Both the position numbers and the translations under genes were made by a program. DNA of 64,000 bases from Methylosinus sp. C49 (GTDB lineage Bacteria > Pseudomonadota > Alphaproteobacteria > Rhizobiales > Beijerinckiaceae). Location: positions 3,318,501 through 3,382,500 of the forward strand of contig NZ_AP022332.1 in assembly GCF_009936375.1 (NCBI RefSeq). Direction: 5' to 3'. Under the pieces are notes generated by a model. The model searched no databases. It saw only the letters and a program-made list of their open reading frames with translations, and had not been told where the DNA came from. Each line of letters opens with the position of its first letter. Position 1 is the stretch's first letter. This document shows, in pieces, positions 9,332 through 19,461 of the stretch.

Positions 9332-11332
9332 ATGTCGAATGTCTTGGAAACTGTCGTCGAAGTCGCCGCGGCCGAGGACGAGCGCCGCGCCGCCAACGCC
9401 ATTCGCGCGCTGGCGATGGACGCGGTGGAGAAGGCCAAATGCGGCCATCCGGGCATGCCCATGGGCATGGCCGACGTCGCCGCGGTGCTGTTTCGTCAGT
9501 TCGTGAAATTCGACGCCGCCGCGCCGGACTGGGCGGATCGCGACCGCTTCGTGCTGTCGGCCGGCCATGGCTCCATGCTGCTCTACGCCCTCGTCTATCT
9601 GCTCGGCTATCCGGGCGTCACGATCGACGATCTGAAGAATTTCCGCCAGCTCGACTCCAAGACCCCCGGCCATCCCGAGTTCGGCCACACCGTCGGCGTC
9701 GAGACGACGACCGGCCCGCTCGGCCAGGGCCTCGCCACCGCCGTCGGCCTCGCCATTGCGGAGCGGCTGCAGGCGGCGCGCTTCGGCGACGAGATCGTCG
9801 ACCATCGCACCTATGTCATCGCCGGCGACGGCTGCCTGATGGAAGGCGTCAGCCATGAGGCGATCGATCTCGCCGGCCATTTGAAGCTCGGCCGGCTGAT
9901 CGTGCTGTGGGACGACAATGGCATTTCCATCGACGGGCCGACGACGCTCTCCACCTCCACCGATCAGCTGGCGCGCTTCGCCGCCTCCGGCTGGCATGTG
10001 CAGCGCGTCGACGGCCATGCGCCGGCGGAGATCGCCGATGCGCTCGCGCAGGCGCAGCAGGACGCGCGCCCCTCGCTGATCGCCTGCCGCAGCGTCATCG
10101 GCTATGGCGCGCCCGGCAAGCAGGGCAAGGAGACGGTTCACGGCGCGCCGCTCGGCACATCGGAGATCGAGCTCGCCCGCGCCGCGCTCGGCTGGCCCTA
10201 TGAGCCCTTCGAGATTCCGGCGGAGACGCTGGAGGCCTGGCGCGCCGCCGGCCGCCGCGGCGAGAGCGCAAGGCTCGCCTGGGAGCAGCGGCTCGCCGCC
10301 TCGGGCAAGCGCGACGAATTCGAGAATTTCCTGAAGGGCGACGTCTCCGGCGCAGTGGCCGGGCCGCTGCGCGCGCTGCGCGAGAGCTTCGCCACCGAGC
10401 GGCCCAAGGTGGCGACGCGCAAATCCTCCGAGACCGTGCTCGGCGTCATCAACGCCGCGACCGACGCCACGATCGGCGGCTCCGCCGATCTCACCCATTC
10501 GAACTTCACCATCACCAAAGGGCTCGGCTCCGTCTCGGCGGAAAATTTCGCCGGCCGCTACATTCACTATGGCGTGCGCGAGCACGGCATGGCCGCTGCG
10601 ATGAACGGCATAGCGCTGCATGGCGGCTTCGTTCCCTATGGCGGAACCTTTCTCGTCTTCTCCGATTATGCGCGCGGCGCCATCCGCCTCTCCGCGCTGA
10701 TGGGCCAGCGCGTCGTCTATGTGCTGACCCATGATTCGATCGGCCTCGGCGAGGATGGTCCGACGCATCAGCCGATCGAGCATCTCGCCTCGCTGCGCGC
10801 TCTGCCCAATCTCTATGTGTTCCGCCCAGCGGACGCGATCGAGACGGCGGAGAGCTGGGAGATCGCCCTCAATGCGAAGACGACGCCCTCCGTGCTGAGC
10901 CTGTCGCGCCAGAATTTGGCGACGCTGGAGCGGCCGCTCGGCGAGAACCTCACCGCCCGCGGCGCCTATGTGCTGCGCGAGCCGAGCGGCGGGCGCCATG
11001 TGACGCTCATCGCCACCGGCTCGGAAGTGCAGATCGCGCTCGCCGCCGCCGATCTTCTTTGGACGCGGGGCGTGCGCGCGGCCGTCGTCTCAATGCCATG
11101 CTGGGAGCTGTTCGAGACGCAATCGCCGACCTATCGCGCCAGCGTGCTCGGCTCGGCGCCGCGCGTCGCCATCGAGGCCGCCGCGCGGCTCGGCTGGGAC
11201 CGCTGGATCGGTGAGCGCGGCGCCTTCGTCGGCATGACGGGCTTCGGCGCGAGCGCGCCGGCGGATGCGCTCTACGCGCGCTTCGGCATAACGGCCGAAG
11301 GCGTGGCCGGGACCGCGCAAGCGCTGCTCTGA
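9332..11332 (+). CDS. tkt: Transketolase
   Basis: Thiamine-diphosphate enzyme transferring two-carbon ketol units between sugar phosphates. 666 residues, the normal length. Visible landmarks: [11 protein letters not shown] at the N-terminus, the TPP motif [13 protein letters not shown] with the following DDN, the pyrimidine-domain signature [13 protein letters not shown], and [16 protein letters not shown]. The start at 9332 lies behind TGAGGAAACG. It is 13 bases after prk, supporting cotranscription of pentose-phosphate/Calvin-type genes. Confidence 0.96.
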   Translation: MSNVLETVVEVAAAEDERRAANAIRALAMDAVEKAKCGHPGMPMGMADVAAVLFRQFVKFDAAAPDWADRDRFVLSAGHGSMLLYALVYLLGYPGVTIDDLKNFRQLDSKTPGHPEFGHTVGVETTTGPLGQGLATAVGLAIAERLQAARFGDEIVDHRTYVIAGDGCLMEGVSHEAIDLAGHLKLGRLIVLWDDNGISIDGPTTLSTSTDQLARFAASGWHVQRVDGHAPAEIADALAQAQQDARPSLIACRSVIGYGAPGKQGKETVHGAPLGTSEIELARAALGWPYEPFEIPAETLEAWRAAGRRGESARLAWEQRLAASGKRDEFENFLKGDVSGAVAGPLRALRESFATERPKVATRKSSETVLGVINAATDATIGGSADLTHSNFTITKGLGSVSAENFAGRYIHYGVREHGMAAAMNGIALHGGFVPYGGTFLVFSDYARGAIRLSALMGQRVVYVLTHDSIGLGEDGPTHQPIEHLASLRALPNLYVFRPADAIETAESWEIALNAKTTPSVLSLSRQNLATLERPLGENLTARGAYVLREPSGGRHVTLIATGSEVQIALAAADLLWTRGVRAAVVSMPCWELFETQSPTYRASVLGSAPRVAIEAAARLGWDRWIGERGAFVGMTGFGASAPADALYARFGITAEGVAGTAQALL

Positions 11333-11599
11333 CGATCGGCGTGATCGGAACGGCGCCCGCGGCTTCGCGGGCGTCGCGCCGGCAGGGACTCGAATAGTCG
11401 TTTTCGAGCTCGAACGAATAGACCAAGAGAAACCCTCGCGAGAGGGCGCCGCAATTCTCGGCGAGCGGCCGCGGGAGGTGATGACATCTCCCGCGCTCCG
11501 CTATATCGCTATCAGCGGAATCGGCCTGCGCCCCCCGCATTGCTCTGGCGCCGCCGCCGTAGACTTTAATCGAATTCCGGCACTGGGAGGACACCACAA

Positions 11600-12682
11600 A
11601 TGGCGCTCATCACCCTGAGACAATTGCTCGACCACGCCGCCGAGCACGACTATGGCGTGCCGGCCTTCAACATCAACAACATGGAACAAGGCCTCGCGGT
11701 GATGGAGGCCGCCGCCTCCGTCGACGCTCCGGTCATCATCCAGGCGAGCCGCGGCGCCCGCTCCTACGCCAATGACGTGATGCTGGCCAAGATGATCGAG
11801 GCGCTGGCGATCATGTATCCCGACATTCCGCTGGTCATGCACCAGGACCATGGCAATAGCGAAGCCACCTGCGCCAGCGCCATTCGCTTCGGCTTCACCT
11901 CGGTGATGATGGACGGCTCGCTGGAGGCCGACGGCAAGACGCCGGCGAGCTATGACTACAATGTCGCGGTGACGCGCCGCGTCGTCGATCTCGCCCATTG
12001 GGTCGGCGCTTCGGTCGAGGGCGAGCTCGGCGTGCTCGGCTCGCTGGAGACCGGCGAGGGCGAGAAGGAGGACGGCCATGGCGCCGAGGGCAAGCTCAGT
12101 CACGACCAGCTGTTGACCGACCCGAGCCAGGCTGTCGATTTCGTCGCCCGCACCAAGGTCGACGCTCTCGCCATCGCCATGGGCACGTCGCATGGCGCTT
12201 ACAAATTCTCGCGCAAGCCCGACGGCGCCATTCTCGCGATGCATGTGATCGAGGAGATTCACAATCGCCTGCCCAACACGCATCTCGTGATGCACGGCTC
12301 ATCGTCCGTGCCGCAGGATTTGCAGGACGCGTTCAACGAGGCCGGCGGCGAGATGCCGCAGACCTGGGGCGTGCCGGTCGAAGAGATTCAGCGCGGCATC
12401 AAATTCGGCGTGCGCAAGATCAATATCGACACCGACTGCCGCATCGCCGTCACCGCCTCCATCCGCGCGACGCTGCTGAAGAACAAGGGCGAGTTCGACC
12501 CGCGCAAATATCTGAAGCCGGCGCAGGAGGCGATGCGCAAGGTCTGCAAGCAGCGCTATGAGGAATTCGGCGCCGCGGGCCAGGCGAGCAAGATCAAGCC
12601 GATCCCGCTCGCCGACATGGCCAAGCGTTACGCCAGCGGCGCGCTCGATCCGCAATTCGCGGAAAAGAGGGCCGCGGAGTGA
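11600..12682 (+). CDS. fba: Class II fructose-1,6-bisphosphate aldolase (CbbA type)
   Basis: Zinc-dependent aldolase condensing DHAP and G3P (also sedoheptulose bisphosphate in CbbA-type enzymes). 360 residues. Zinc-ligand and catalytic regions are visible: [46 protein letters not shown] and [10 protein letters not shown]. The SD GGGAGGAC precedes the ATG. A 267-base gap separates it from tkt, so it may have its own promoter. A strong hairpin follows the stop codon. Confidence 0.95.
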   Translation: MALITLRQLLDHAAEHDYGVPAFNINNMEQGLAVMEAAASVDAPVIIQASRGARSYANDVMLAKMIEALAIMYPDIPLVMHQDHGNSEATCASAIRFGFTSVMMDGSLEADGKTPASYDYNVAVTRRVVDLAHWVGASVEGELGVLGSLETGEGEKEDGHGAEGKLSHDQLLTDPSQAVDFVARTKVDALAIAMGTSHGAYKFSRKPDGAILAMHVIEEIHNRLPNTHLVMHGSSSVPQDLQDAFNEAGGEMPQTWGVPVEEIQRGIKFGVRKINIDTDCRIAVTASIRATLLKNKGEFDPRKYLKPAQEAMRKVCKQRYEEFGAAGQASKIKPIPLADMAKRYASGALDPQFAEKRAAE

Positions 12683-12690
12683 GGTCTAAA

Positions 12691-12721
12691 TCGGCGCGCC
12701 CGCAAATATCGGGCGCGCCGA
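12691..12721. terminator. Perfect 12-bp hairpin between convergent genes
   Basis: Stem TCGGCGCGCCCG (12691-12702), loop CAAATAT, complementary arm CGGGCGCGCCGA (12710-12721). It lies nine bases after the fba stop and 15 before the stop of the convergent gene. There is no U-tract, so it would be a GC-rich bidirectional hairpin rather than a textbook intrinsic terminator. Confidence 0.65.
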
Positions 12722-12735
12722 TGCGCGCTTCGCGC

Positions 12736-13098
12736 TTATTTGCACTGATTGAGATCGGGACGATCGGCGGCGCAGAAATTCGTGCCCTTCGAGCTCGGCT
12801 TGCCGCTGGAGGCGAAGCCGCCCGTCAGCGCCGCGCCCTTGAAGGTCGCCGTCACGACCTTGTATTTCGTGATGTCCAGGCGGGAGTTGTCGCAGTGCTT
12901 CAACGCCGACGCGGAGCATTCGGCTTCGCTCTCAGCGGATTCCTGCGTGTCGCACTCCTGCTTGCCGTTGCACTTCTTGTAGGATTCCGCCTCCTGGCCG
13001 GCGCAGGCCGTGCGCTTGATATGAACGACGCAATCGGCGGCGAGAGCGTTCGTAACCGACAGCGCCATCAGCGCCGCAAGAGCAATGGCTTTTTTCAT
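12736..13098 (-). CDS. Small secreted cysteine-rich protein
   Basis: 120 residues with a clear signal peptide (MKKAIALAALMALSVTNALAA, cleavage after ALA). The mature part contains eight cysteines over about 95 residues (AADCVV, RTACAG, YKKCNGKQECD, EAECSAS, LKHCDN, TNFCAA) and ends at QCK, suggesting a disulfide-bonded periplasmic or extracellular protein. No family recognised. It is convergent with fba, separated by a shared hairpin, and divergent from rpe. Confidence 0.7.
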   Translation of the reverse strand: MKKAIALAALMALSVTNALAADCVVHIKRTACAGQEAESYKKCNGKQECDTQESAESEAECSASALKHCDNSRLDITKYKVVTATFKGAALTGGFASSGKPSSKGTNFCAADRPDLNQCK

Positions 13099-13262
13099 GG
13101 GATCCCCCCTCTATGTGATATGCGGCGGACGCGCGGTTCAGGGCGCGCCCCGCGGACGCACTCGTGCACGTTCATTACGAAATCTGCGTGACGCCCGACG
13201 CGGGCCTATGCCCGCGGCGACACGCCACCAACTCGACCGCCGGCTGCGACGGAGCGCCTCAC

Positions 13263-13949
13263 ATGACGAATGACATCATCATCGCCCCTTCCATCCTCTC
13301 CGCCGATTTCGCGCGGCTCGGCGAGGAGGTGCGCGATGTCGTCGCCGCCGGCGCCGATTGGATTCATCTCGATGTGATGGACGGGCATTTCGTGCCCAAC
13401 ATCACCTTCGGCCCCGGCGTGGTGAAGGCGCTGCGCCCGCACGCCTCATGCATCTTCGACGCGCATCTGATGATCGAGCCGGTCGATCCTTATGTCGCGG
13501 CCTTCGCCGAGGCCGGCGCCGACATCATCACCCTGCACGCCGAGGCCGGCGCGCATCTTCACCGCTCGCTGCGGCTCATTCGCTCGCTCGGCAAAAAGGC
13601 CGGCGTCTCGCTCAATCCCGGCACCAGCGAGCGCGCGCTCGATTATGTGCTCGACGATGTCGATCTCATTCTGGTGATGAGCGTCGACCCCGGCTTCGGC
13701 GGCCAGGGCTTCATCCCCTCGCAGCTCGACAAGATTCGTCGCATCCGCGAGATGATCGGACGGCGCGAAATATTCCTCGAGGTGGACGGCGGCGTGACGC
13801 GGCAAACGGCGACGGCGATCGTCGAGGCCGGCGCCGATGTGCTCGTCGCCGGCTCCGCCGTCTTCGCCGGGAGCGGCGCTTCGGCCTATCGCGAGAATAT
13901 CGCCGCCCTGCGCGGCGCGGCCGCAGCCGCCGGCGCGCTGACTGTGTGA
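13263..13949 (+). CDS. rpe: Ribulose-phosphate 3-epimerase
   Basis: Interconverts ribulose 5-phosphate and xylulose 5-phosphate. 228 residues, a single TIM barrel. Active-site landmarks are [11 protein letters not shown], the metal-binding [32 protein letters not shown] and LEVDGGV. The start at 13263 matches the family N-terminus; a longer upstream frame adds unrelated sequence. Functionally it belongs with tkt, prk and fba nearby. Confidence 0.95.
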   Translation: MTNDIIIAPSILSADFARLGEEVRDVVAAGADWIHLDVMDGHFVPNITFGPGVVKALRPHASCIFDAHLMIEPVDPYVAAFAEAGADIITLHAEAGAHLHRSLRLIRSLGKKAGVSLNPGTSERALDYVLDDVDLILVMSVDPGFGGQGFIPSQLDKIRRIREMIGRREIFLEVDGGVTRQTATAIVEAGADVLVAGSAVFAGSGASAYRENIAALRGAAAAAGALTV

Positions 13950-13985
13950 CGGCGCGCCGCACAAAAGCGTTGCGAAAGCGTCACA

Positions 13986-15524
13986 ATGTCGGGGGAAAGC
14001 TTCAGCCCCCCGCCGCGAGTGGACGTCAACCGAATGAAAGACGCCGAATTCAGGCAGGCGAGCGAAGCTCGCGCCGATCTCCGAGAATTGCTGACCGCCC
14101 TGTCGCGCTTGCGGGAGGAGGTCGACGCCGACGGCCATGCGCTCATCGAGAGCTGGGGCGGCCCGTTTTCGACAGCGTTCGCGCCGGCCGCCGAAAATCT
14201 CGCCCATTATCTCGCCCTGCGACGCCGCGATCTCAGCGATCTGCAGTCCCGGCTCTCGGCCTTCGGCCTCTCCTCGCTCGGCCGCAGCGAGGCCAAGGTG
14301 ATAGAGGCGCTGGACGCGCTTCTGGCGACGCTGCGGCGGCTCTGCGGCGAGGCGGACGCCCCCTACCCCACCCCCGCCGCCATGCGCGCCGGCGAGGACG
14401 CTCTGCGCGCCGCGCGCGATCTGATTTTCGGCGCTGTCCCCACGACGCCGCACGCCGTCGTGATGGTCACGCTGCCGAGCGAGGCGGCGAGCGAGCCCGA
14501 GCTGATCCGCCGCCTGATGGAGGCCGGCATGGGCTGCGCGCGCATAAATTGCGCGCATGACGACGCCGCCGCTTGGAAAGCGATGATCGCCAACATTCGC
14601 GCCAGCGAGCGCGCGCTCGGCCGCAATTGCCGCGTGCTGATGGACCTCGCCGGACCGAAATGCCGGATCGAGCAATTGCGCGCGCCCGAGAAGCTGCGCC
14701 TCTATCGTGGCGATCGCTTCGCCATGGTCGCGACGCTCGATCCGCGCGCCGCCGGGCCTGTCGCCATCCAGCCGTCCTTTCCCGAGACGATCGGCCAGCT
14801 CGCGCCGGGCGCGGAAGTGTGGATCAATGACGGGAAGATCGGCGCGCGCGTCGTCGGCGCGAGCGCAGGCGCCGTGGAGCTGGAAGTGTTCAGCGCGCGC
14901 GGCAAGGGCGAGCGGCTGAAGGTCGAGAAGGGCCTCAATTTCCCCACGACCGATCTACGCCTGCCGCCGCTGACGCCGAAGGATTTTCGCGATCTCGATT
15001 TCGTCGCCGCCGAGGCCGATCTCGTCGGCTTCTCCTTCGTGCAGGAGACGGCCGACGTCGATCTCCTGCAGGACCATCTCGCCGCGCGCCGCGGCGCTCT
15101 GCCCAAGCAGACGATCGTGCTCAAGATCGAGACGCCGCTCGCCGTGCGCAATCTGCCGCGGCTCATTCTGCGCTCGGCGCAGCATCATCCGACGGCGGTG
15201 ATGATCGCCCGCGGCGATCTCGCGGTCGAGCTCGGCTTCGCCCGCCTCTCCGAAATGCAGGAGGAGATTCTCTGGCTCTGCGAGGCCGCCCATGTGCCGG
15301 TGATCTGGGCGACGCAGGTGCTCGACCAGTTCATCAAGGACGGCGCGCCGAGCCGGGCCGAGACCACGGACGCCGCCATGGCGCAGCGCGCCGAATGCGT
15401 GATGCTGAACAAGGGGCCGTTTCTGGCCGAGGCGGTGACATTCCTGCGCGACGTGCTGGCCCGCATGGATCGCCATCAATCGAAGAAATTCGCCCGCTTC
15501 ACGCCGCTCCGCGCCTGGGACTGA
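13986..15524 (+). CDS. Pyruvate-kinase-like protein with N-terminal extension and no C-domain
   Basis: 512 residues. The (beta/alpha)8 kinase barrel runs from about 157 (VVMVTLPSE) to the C-terminus with landmarks ARINCAHD, VLMDLAGPKCRI, the signature VLKIETPLAV, ARGDLAVELGF and WATQVLDQF. Two features differ from classical pyruvate kinase: a helical extension of about 155 residues, and loss of the C-terminal allosteric domain, since the chain ends soon after AECVMLNKGP. Catalytic Lys and Asp/Glu of the signature are present, so phosphoenolpyruvate-to-pyruvate activity is plausible but unregulated by the usual effector site. Confidence 0.82.
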   Translation: MSGESFSPPPRVDVNRMKDAEFRQASEARADLRELLTALSRLREEVDADGHALIESWGGPFSTAFAPAAENLAHYLALRRRDLSDLQSRLSAFGLSSLGRSEAKVIEALDALLATLRRLCGEADAPYPTPAAMRAGEDALRAARDLIFGAVPTTPHAVVMVTLPSEAASEPELIRRLMEAGMGCARINCAHDDAAAWKAMIANIRASERALGRNCRVLMDLAGPKCRIEQLRAPEKLRLYRGDRFAMVATLDPRAAGPVAIQPSFPETIGQLAPGAEVWINDGKIGARVVGASAGAVELEVFSARGKGERLKVEKGLNFPTTDLRLPPLTPKDFRDLDFVAAEADLVGFSFVQETADVDLLQDHLAARRGALPKQTIVLKIETPLAVRNLPRLILRSAQHHPTAVMIARGDLAVELGFARLSEMQEEILWLCEAAHVPVIWATQVLDQFIKDGAPSRAETTDAAMAQRAECVMLNKGPFLAEAVTFLRDVLARMDRHQSKKFARFTPLRAWD

Positions 15525-15603
15525 AGCGCGCGAGACGGTTGCGGAGGCGACGCCGGGGCATTATGGGATAGCCGCCGCCCGGCGACTCGGCCGGTCGGCG
15601 CAT

Positions 15604-15675
15604 TGGGGCGTCGCCAAGTGGTAAGGCAGCGGATTTTGATTCCGCCATACGGAGGTTCGAATCCTCCCGCCCCAG
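15604..15675 (+). tRNA. tRNA-Gln (anticodon TTG)
   Basis: The acceptor arms TGGGGCG and CGCCCCA pair fully. The anticodon stem-loop GCGGA-TTTTGAT-TCCGC gives anticodon TTG, and the T-arm GGAGG-TTCGAAT-CCTCC is intact. Encoded CCA follows at 15676-15678. The 3' end is the attachment site of the adjacent integrated element; insertion preserved a complete tRNA. Confidence 0.95.
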
Positions 15676-15700
15676 CCAGAATTCCGCAAATCATTGGAAT
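15661..15700. other. Left attachment site (attL) in tRNA-Gln 3' end
   Basis: The 40 bases starting ATCCTCCCGCCCCAGCCA and running past the CCA recur with one mismatch at 53120-53159. The first 18 are tRNA sequence. The tRNA-like identity stops abruptly upstream of the distal copy, as expected for an att core duplicated by site-specific integration. Confidence 0.8.
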
Positions 15701-15775
15701 CACGAGAAAATCGCCTCAGCTGGGGCGCGTTTCCACATCCGTGTGACACATGGCTGGTACACCACGGAGATTTTC

Positions 15776-17956
15776 GTGCCCGCCATCCCCCATGTCGTGC
15801 GTCGCGGCGCGTTCTATTATTGGCGGCGGCGACTGCCATCGGCCCTTGCCGAATCGAGAAATTCTGCGACCCTGATTCTCGGCCTGCGCACCAGCAACCC
15901 CGGGAGAGCGCGCTACCTCGCGGGCCAGATTTCCGCGCTCGCCGATCGTTGTTTCTTTCCGGCCGCCATGACCAGTCGCCTCTCCCAGCAGCAAATCCAG
16001 AAAGTGTTCCGCATCGTCTTCACGCAACACCTCGATAAGCTCGAGGCCGTGGCGGCGCGCGAACGCGTGGAGGATGATTTCGATCCTGAGAAGAGCCGCC
16101 GCAGCGAGCGCGTGATGGGCCACGTCTATCGCCTGCTCGAGACGCGTGGCCGCGCCGCCGCCGTCGACGAACGCGCCGCCGCGCAAATGGCGGCGCAGGG
16201 GATTGCGCAGGACGAGATCGCCGAGACCGCCTTCATGCTCGATCTCATGCAGCGCCAAAACGTCGCCGTCGAAAAGAAGGAGCGACTCGCGACGCTCGTC
16301 GAGGAGGTCGGCGGTGAGCCCAATCCGATGAACATCGCGCTCGCCCAGGAGACGGTCTACCGGGCCTTCGCCGAGGCGAATTTTCAGTCGGAGCGCCGCC
16401 ATGACGGCGTGCGAGTCGAGATCGAGAAGACCATCGCCGACATTCTAAAGGATCACGCCGAAGCGCCCCGCGACTCGGTCGATCACACCGAGTCGAGGCT
16501 CGTCGTTGCTCCCCTCGCCTCATCCCCGATTGTCGTCCATCGAGAAGCGGCCGCAGAGACGGCCGAAGGCGCCCGAACCGAACATGCGGCGCTGTTGGCC
16601 GCCTCTGCGCCGACGCCACCTGCCGACCCCGCGCCCGCGCCCGTGCCCGTGCCCACGCCGACTCCCGCCACGGTAGCGAGAACGAAGCCGTTGACGCTCG
16701 ACGAGCATCCATTCGTCGTGCTCGCCGAGGGGGTCATCCAGAAGAATGCGGACGCCAAGGCCTGGGACACGAAATCCCAGCGTCAGGTGCGTCAGATTTC
16801 GCGGCTTTTCGCGAGGCTCCTCCTCGAGCAGGGCGTCGTCGAGTTCGAAGACATCCACCAGAAGCACCTGGGCGATCTCGACGACCTCTTCGGCGCTGTC
16901 GCCAAGAGCTACGGCCGCAGCCCGCGAGACAATCACCGGACGCTCGACCAGCTTCGCGCGATCGGCGCGGCCAAGCCGCCGTCGGAGCGCGGTTTGGTCG
17001 CTGGAACGGTCAATCGGCATTTTTCATTTCTGGGCCAGGTCCTCGCCCATATTCGAAGCCGCGGTCACAAGCTCGACCGAGACATCGACATGACGCTGAT
17101 GCGTCGCAAGTCCACGGAACGCGGGCGCACGAAGCGCGGACTCCTGACCGAAGCCGACGCCGCAGCGATCTTCCACCTCGCCTTCTTCACCGGCTGCGCC
17201 GGTTGGAAAGACGACGAGATCTTGATCCCAGGCCCGCACGTATTCCACCGCGCGCTGTATTTCGCGACGCTCATGCTCCACTACACCGGAGCGCGGCGCG
17301 AGGAAATCTGCGGCCTCTCCGTCCGCGACGTGGCCTCCGTCGACACGGTGATCGACGGCGAGTTACAACGCCTCCACTATATAAAGGTCAGAACGAGCGA
17401 AATTCGGCGCATCAAAAATCTGTATTCCGAGCGCTCGGTCGCCCTGCACCCGGAGCTCATCCGCCTCGGCTTTCTCGATTATGTCGCGGCCGTGAGAGCA
17501 CTCGGCTATGAGATGGTCTTCCCCGATCTCAAATCGCCGACATCCTCGTCACCTCTGGGCGATCGGCTCTATGACGAGCTGATCGACGGGCTGCACCAAG
17601 CCATTCCCGACGCCAAGGAGCGCAAGAAGGTCATCCATTCGATGCGGAAATCTTTCGGCAATTCATTGAAACAGAAGGGGATTCATAGCGAGATTCGGAG
17701 CGACATCATGGGGCATTCGGGAGCCACCCCGACCGAGGAAATCTACTGCGACGCGATCGCGCTCGCCGACATGCTGCCGACCATCATGAAGATTCCGATC
17801 GTGACGGCGCATCTACAGCCTCACCCGATCCGCCTGCTGCCCTGGGTGCAGGACAAGCTGCGGCCGCCATTCTCGCGGAAGCGGAGGGGGACGGATGGCG
17901 CGGGTCCGGGACGCAGGCGGATGAGAAAAACAAAGGACGAATCAGACCGCTCGTGA
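15776..17956 (+). CDS. Tyrosine recombinase (integrase) of the island
   Basis: 726 residues from GTG 15776; an in-frame ATG at 15743 would add 11. The N-terminus PAIPHVVRRGAFYYWRRR resembles the DUF6538 arm-type DNA-binding segment. A long middle with a Pro/Ala-rich linker (about 285-305) precedes the core-binding and catalytic domains. Catalytic residues are visible: Arg in YTGARREEICGL, the HxxR box HSMRKSFGN, and the nucleophile Tyr in TEEIYCDAI. It sits immediately downstream of the tRNA-Gln it targets. From about 16130 it is essentially identical to the second copy ending at 55415. Confidence 0.92.
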   Translation: MPAIPHVVRRGAFYYWRRRLPSALAESRNSATLILGLRTSNPGRARYLAGQISALADRCFFPAAMTSRLSQQQIQKVFRIVFTQHLDKLEAVAARERVEDDFDPEKSRRSERVMGHVYRLLETRGRAAAVDERAAAQMAAQGIAQDEIAETAFMLDLMQRQNVAVEKKERLATLVEEVGGEPNPMNIALAQETVYRAFAEANFQSERRHDGVRVEIEKTIADILKDHAEAPRDSVDHTESRLVVAPLASSPIVVHREAAAETAEGARTEHAALLAASAPTPPADPAPAPVPVPTPTPATVARTKPLTLDEHPFVVLAEGVIQKNADAKAWDTKSQRQVRQISRLFARLLLEQGVVEFEDIHQKHLGDLDDLFGAVAKSYGRSPRDNHRTLDQLRAIGAAKPPSERGLVAGTVNRHFSFLGQVLAHIRSRGHKLDRDIDMTLMRRKSTERGRTKRGLLTEADAAAIFHLAFFTGCAGWKDDEILIPGPHVFHRALYFATLMLHYTGARREEICGLSVRDVASVDTVIDGELQRLHYIKVRTSEIRRIKNLYSERSVALHPELIRLGFLDYVAAVRALGYEMVFPDLKSPTSSSPLGDRLYDELIDGLHQAIPDAKERKKVIHSMRKSFGNSLKQKGIHSEIRSDIMGHSGATPTEEIYCDAIALADMLPTIMKIPIVTAHLQPHPIRLLPWVQDKLRPPFSRKRRGTDGAGPGRRRMRKTKDESDRS

Positions 17957-18030
17957 CCCACTGCCGACTTCCAAGCATGTAGCTGCGAATGACCGCTCGA
18001 CAACGCATTTCAGATGTTCGATTCTCGCTC

Positions 18031-19349
18031 CTAACGGCCATGACACCTTTTGTACTTCACGCCACTGCCGCACGGACACGGATCATTCCGCCCCGGCTTT
18101 TTGGTCTTTACGCGAGGGCTAGCGTTTTTTGGCAGGTTCAGATGCATCGCCCGTGTGGGTTGAGCCATTCGCACGGCGTCTTCGTATATTTGGGCATTTT
18201 CTTCCGTTCTCGCCGTTGGTATGTGGACCGTGAAATACTGCGCCCGGCGGTAGGTTCCATCAGCGCCAACCTCTGCCACGACGGCGATGACATTAGAAGC
18301 ATTGACGGCCAAGGCAGCTGCGCTTGCCTTGGCATTCACCTTGTTCCAGTCAATTTTGTGGTCGCTTTGTTGAAGCCAAACGAAGAGCGGCTCGCCGTCT
18401 CCGAACAGAATAAAGTAACGAGAGGGATGCCGGTTCAGGCTTGGGCGAACGTCGGACAGCATCTTCGCCAGATTCTTCCGCCCATCGTCTCCCAGGTCAC
18501 GGATATGGCTCTCCGCTAAGAGCCATCCGCGCGTTCGAGTCGCGTCAAGTGCTTCAAGCAGCTTCTGCACTTCCTCCGGGAAGTCCTGCGTCGGAAACGG
18601 CCTCCCTTCCCAGTCTTCTCCCTCGAAGCTCTTGTCGACGATTTCGCTCATGCCGTCCCAAATGATCATTTTTTCCTGTCCGCCCTTGAGTTCGCCGGCA
18701 AGATCCTGATCAAAGCGGTTCTTTTTCAAGTATGCACCCAGATGGTCGAACTCATCGAAGAGAAGAGCCCGGCGTATTCCCGCCACGACCTGTCGGACCT
18801 CCATGTAGTGGGCAAACGAGCCGGGGGTGGGCAGGAACCGCTTGAGCACGAATAGCTCGTCAATGGACAGCGAGACAAAGGCATGCTTTCCGAGAAGCGG
18901 CTCGACCTGCGTCAGGTCCTTGCAGAACGTCGAAAAGGGCGAGAATGACTCGACAGTCAGCCCAATCGGCAGCATTACGCGGTAGTCGGAGCGGCGGAGA
19001 CGGCCGCACTCTTCGTATTTGCCGTCGCCGCGGCGGTAGAGCGGCACTTCGTCGGCAGAGTTCAGATAGCTAAAGAAGCGCTCGCATTGCTTGTACGCCT
19101 TGATCACCAAGTCTTGCACGGACTGCGCGTGGCGGCCGAAATCGAGAGCTGGCGACGCAATGGTGGCAGCCGCTCCTGCCTTGGCTTCAACCAGGAATAG
19201 CAAGTCATCGATCAGGATGAGTGTGTCGTTTTCGGACCACTGCCTGCTGGCGGGATCCTTGTAGTAGACCTCTTGGAAAACCGTGGCGCCGGGAAGTTGG
19301 ACGGACAGAATGTCGGCGAAAGCAGCTTCACTCATCGACTTCTGCCGCT
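18031..19349 (-). pseudogene. C-terminal part of an IS66-interrupted nuclease-like/SEC-C gene
   Basis: Reads in frame with the N-terminal part at 22400-23414 once the IS66 element and one target duplication are removed, giving one 777-residue protein. This part holds a probable PD-(D/E)xK-type core (NDTLILIDDLLFLVEAKAG, with the ExK in VEAKAG) and ends in a SEC-C zinc motif, PGRNDPCPCGSGVKYKRCH. A modified version could still be expressed from within the IS, but the N-terminal 338 residues are lost. Original function unknown; SEC-C is a metal/protein-binding tail found on many unrelated enzymes. Confidence 0.85.
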
Positions 19350-19357
19350 CTTCGAAG
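19350..19357. repeat. IS66 target-site duplication, left copy
   Basis: CTTCGAAG directly outside the left end of the IS66 element, identical to 22400-22407. Eight bases is the known duplication length for IS66. Confidence 0.95.
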
Positions 19358-19461
19358 GTAAGCGGTGCGGCCGTGCCACACCGATCGGCTGTGGACGGCG
19401 GGTGCTGGGCAGTTGACGTCTGATCGGAGGGATGGCGTCGTGCTTTTGAGGAGCGACGCCG

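Noticed and set aside
9269-10999. Long minus-strand open frame (576 codons) opposite transketolase
   Set aside because: It mirrors a strongly conserved coding gene and has His/Arg/Ala-biased composition typical of antisense frames in GC-rich DNA; no domain is recognisable.
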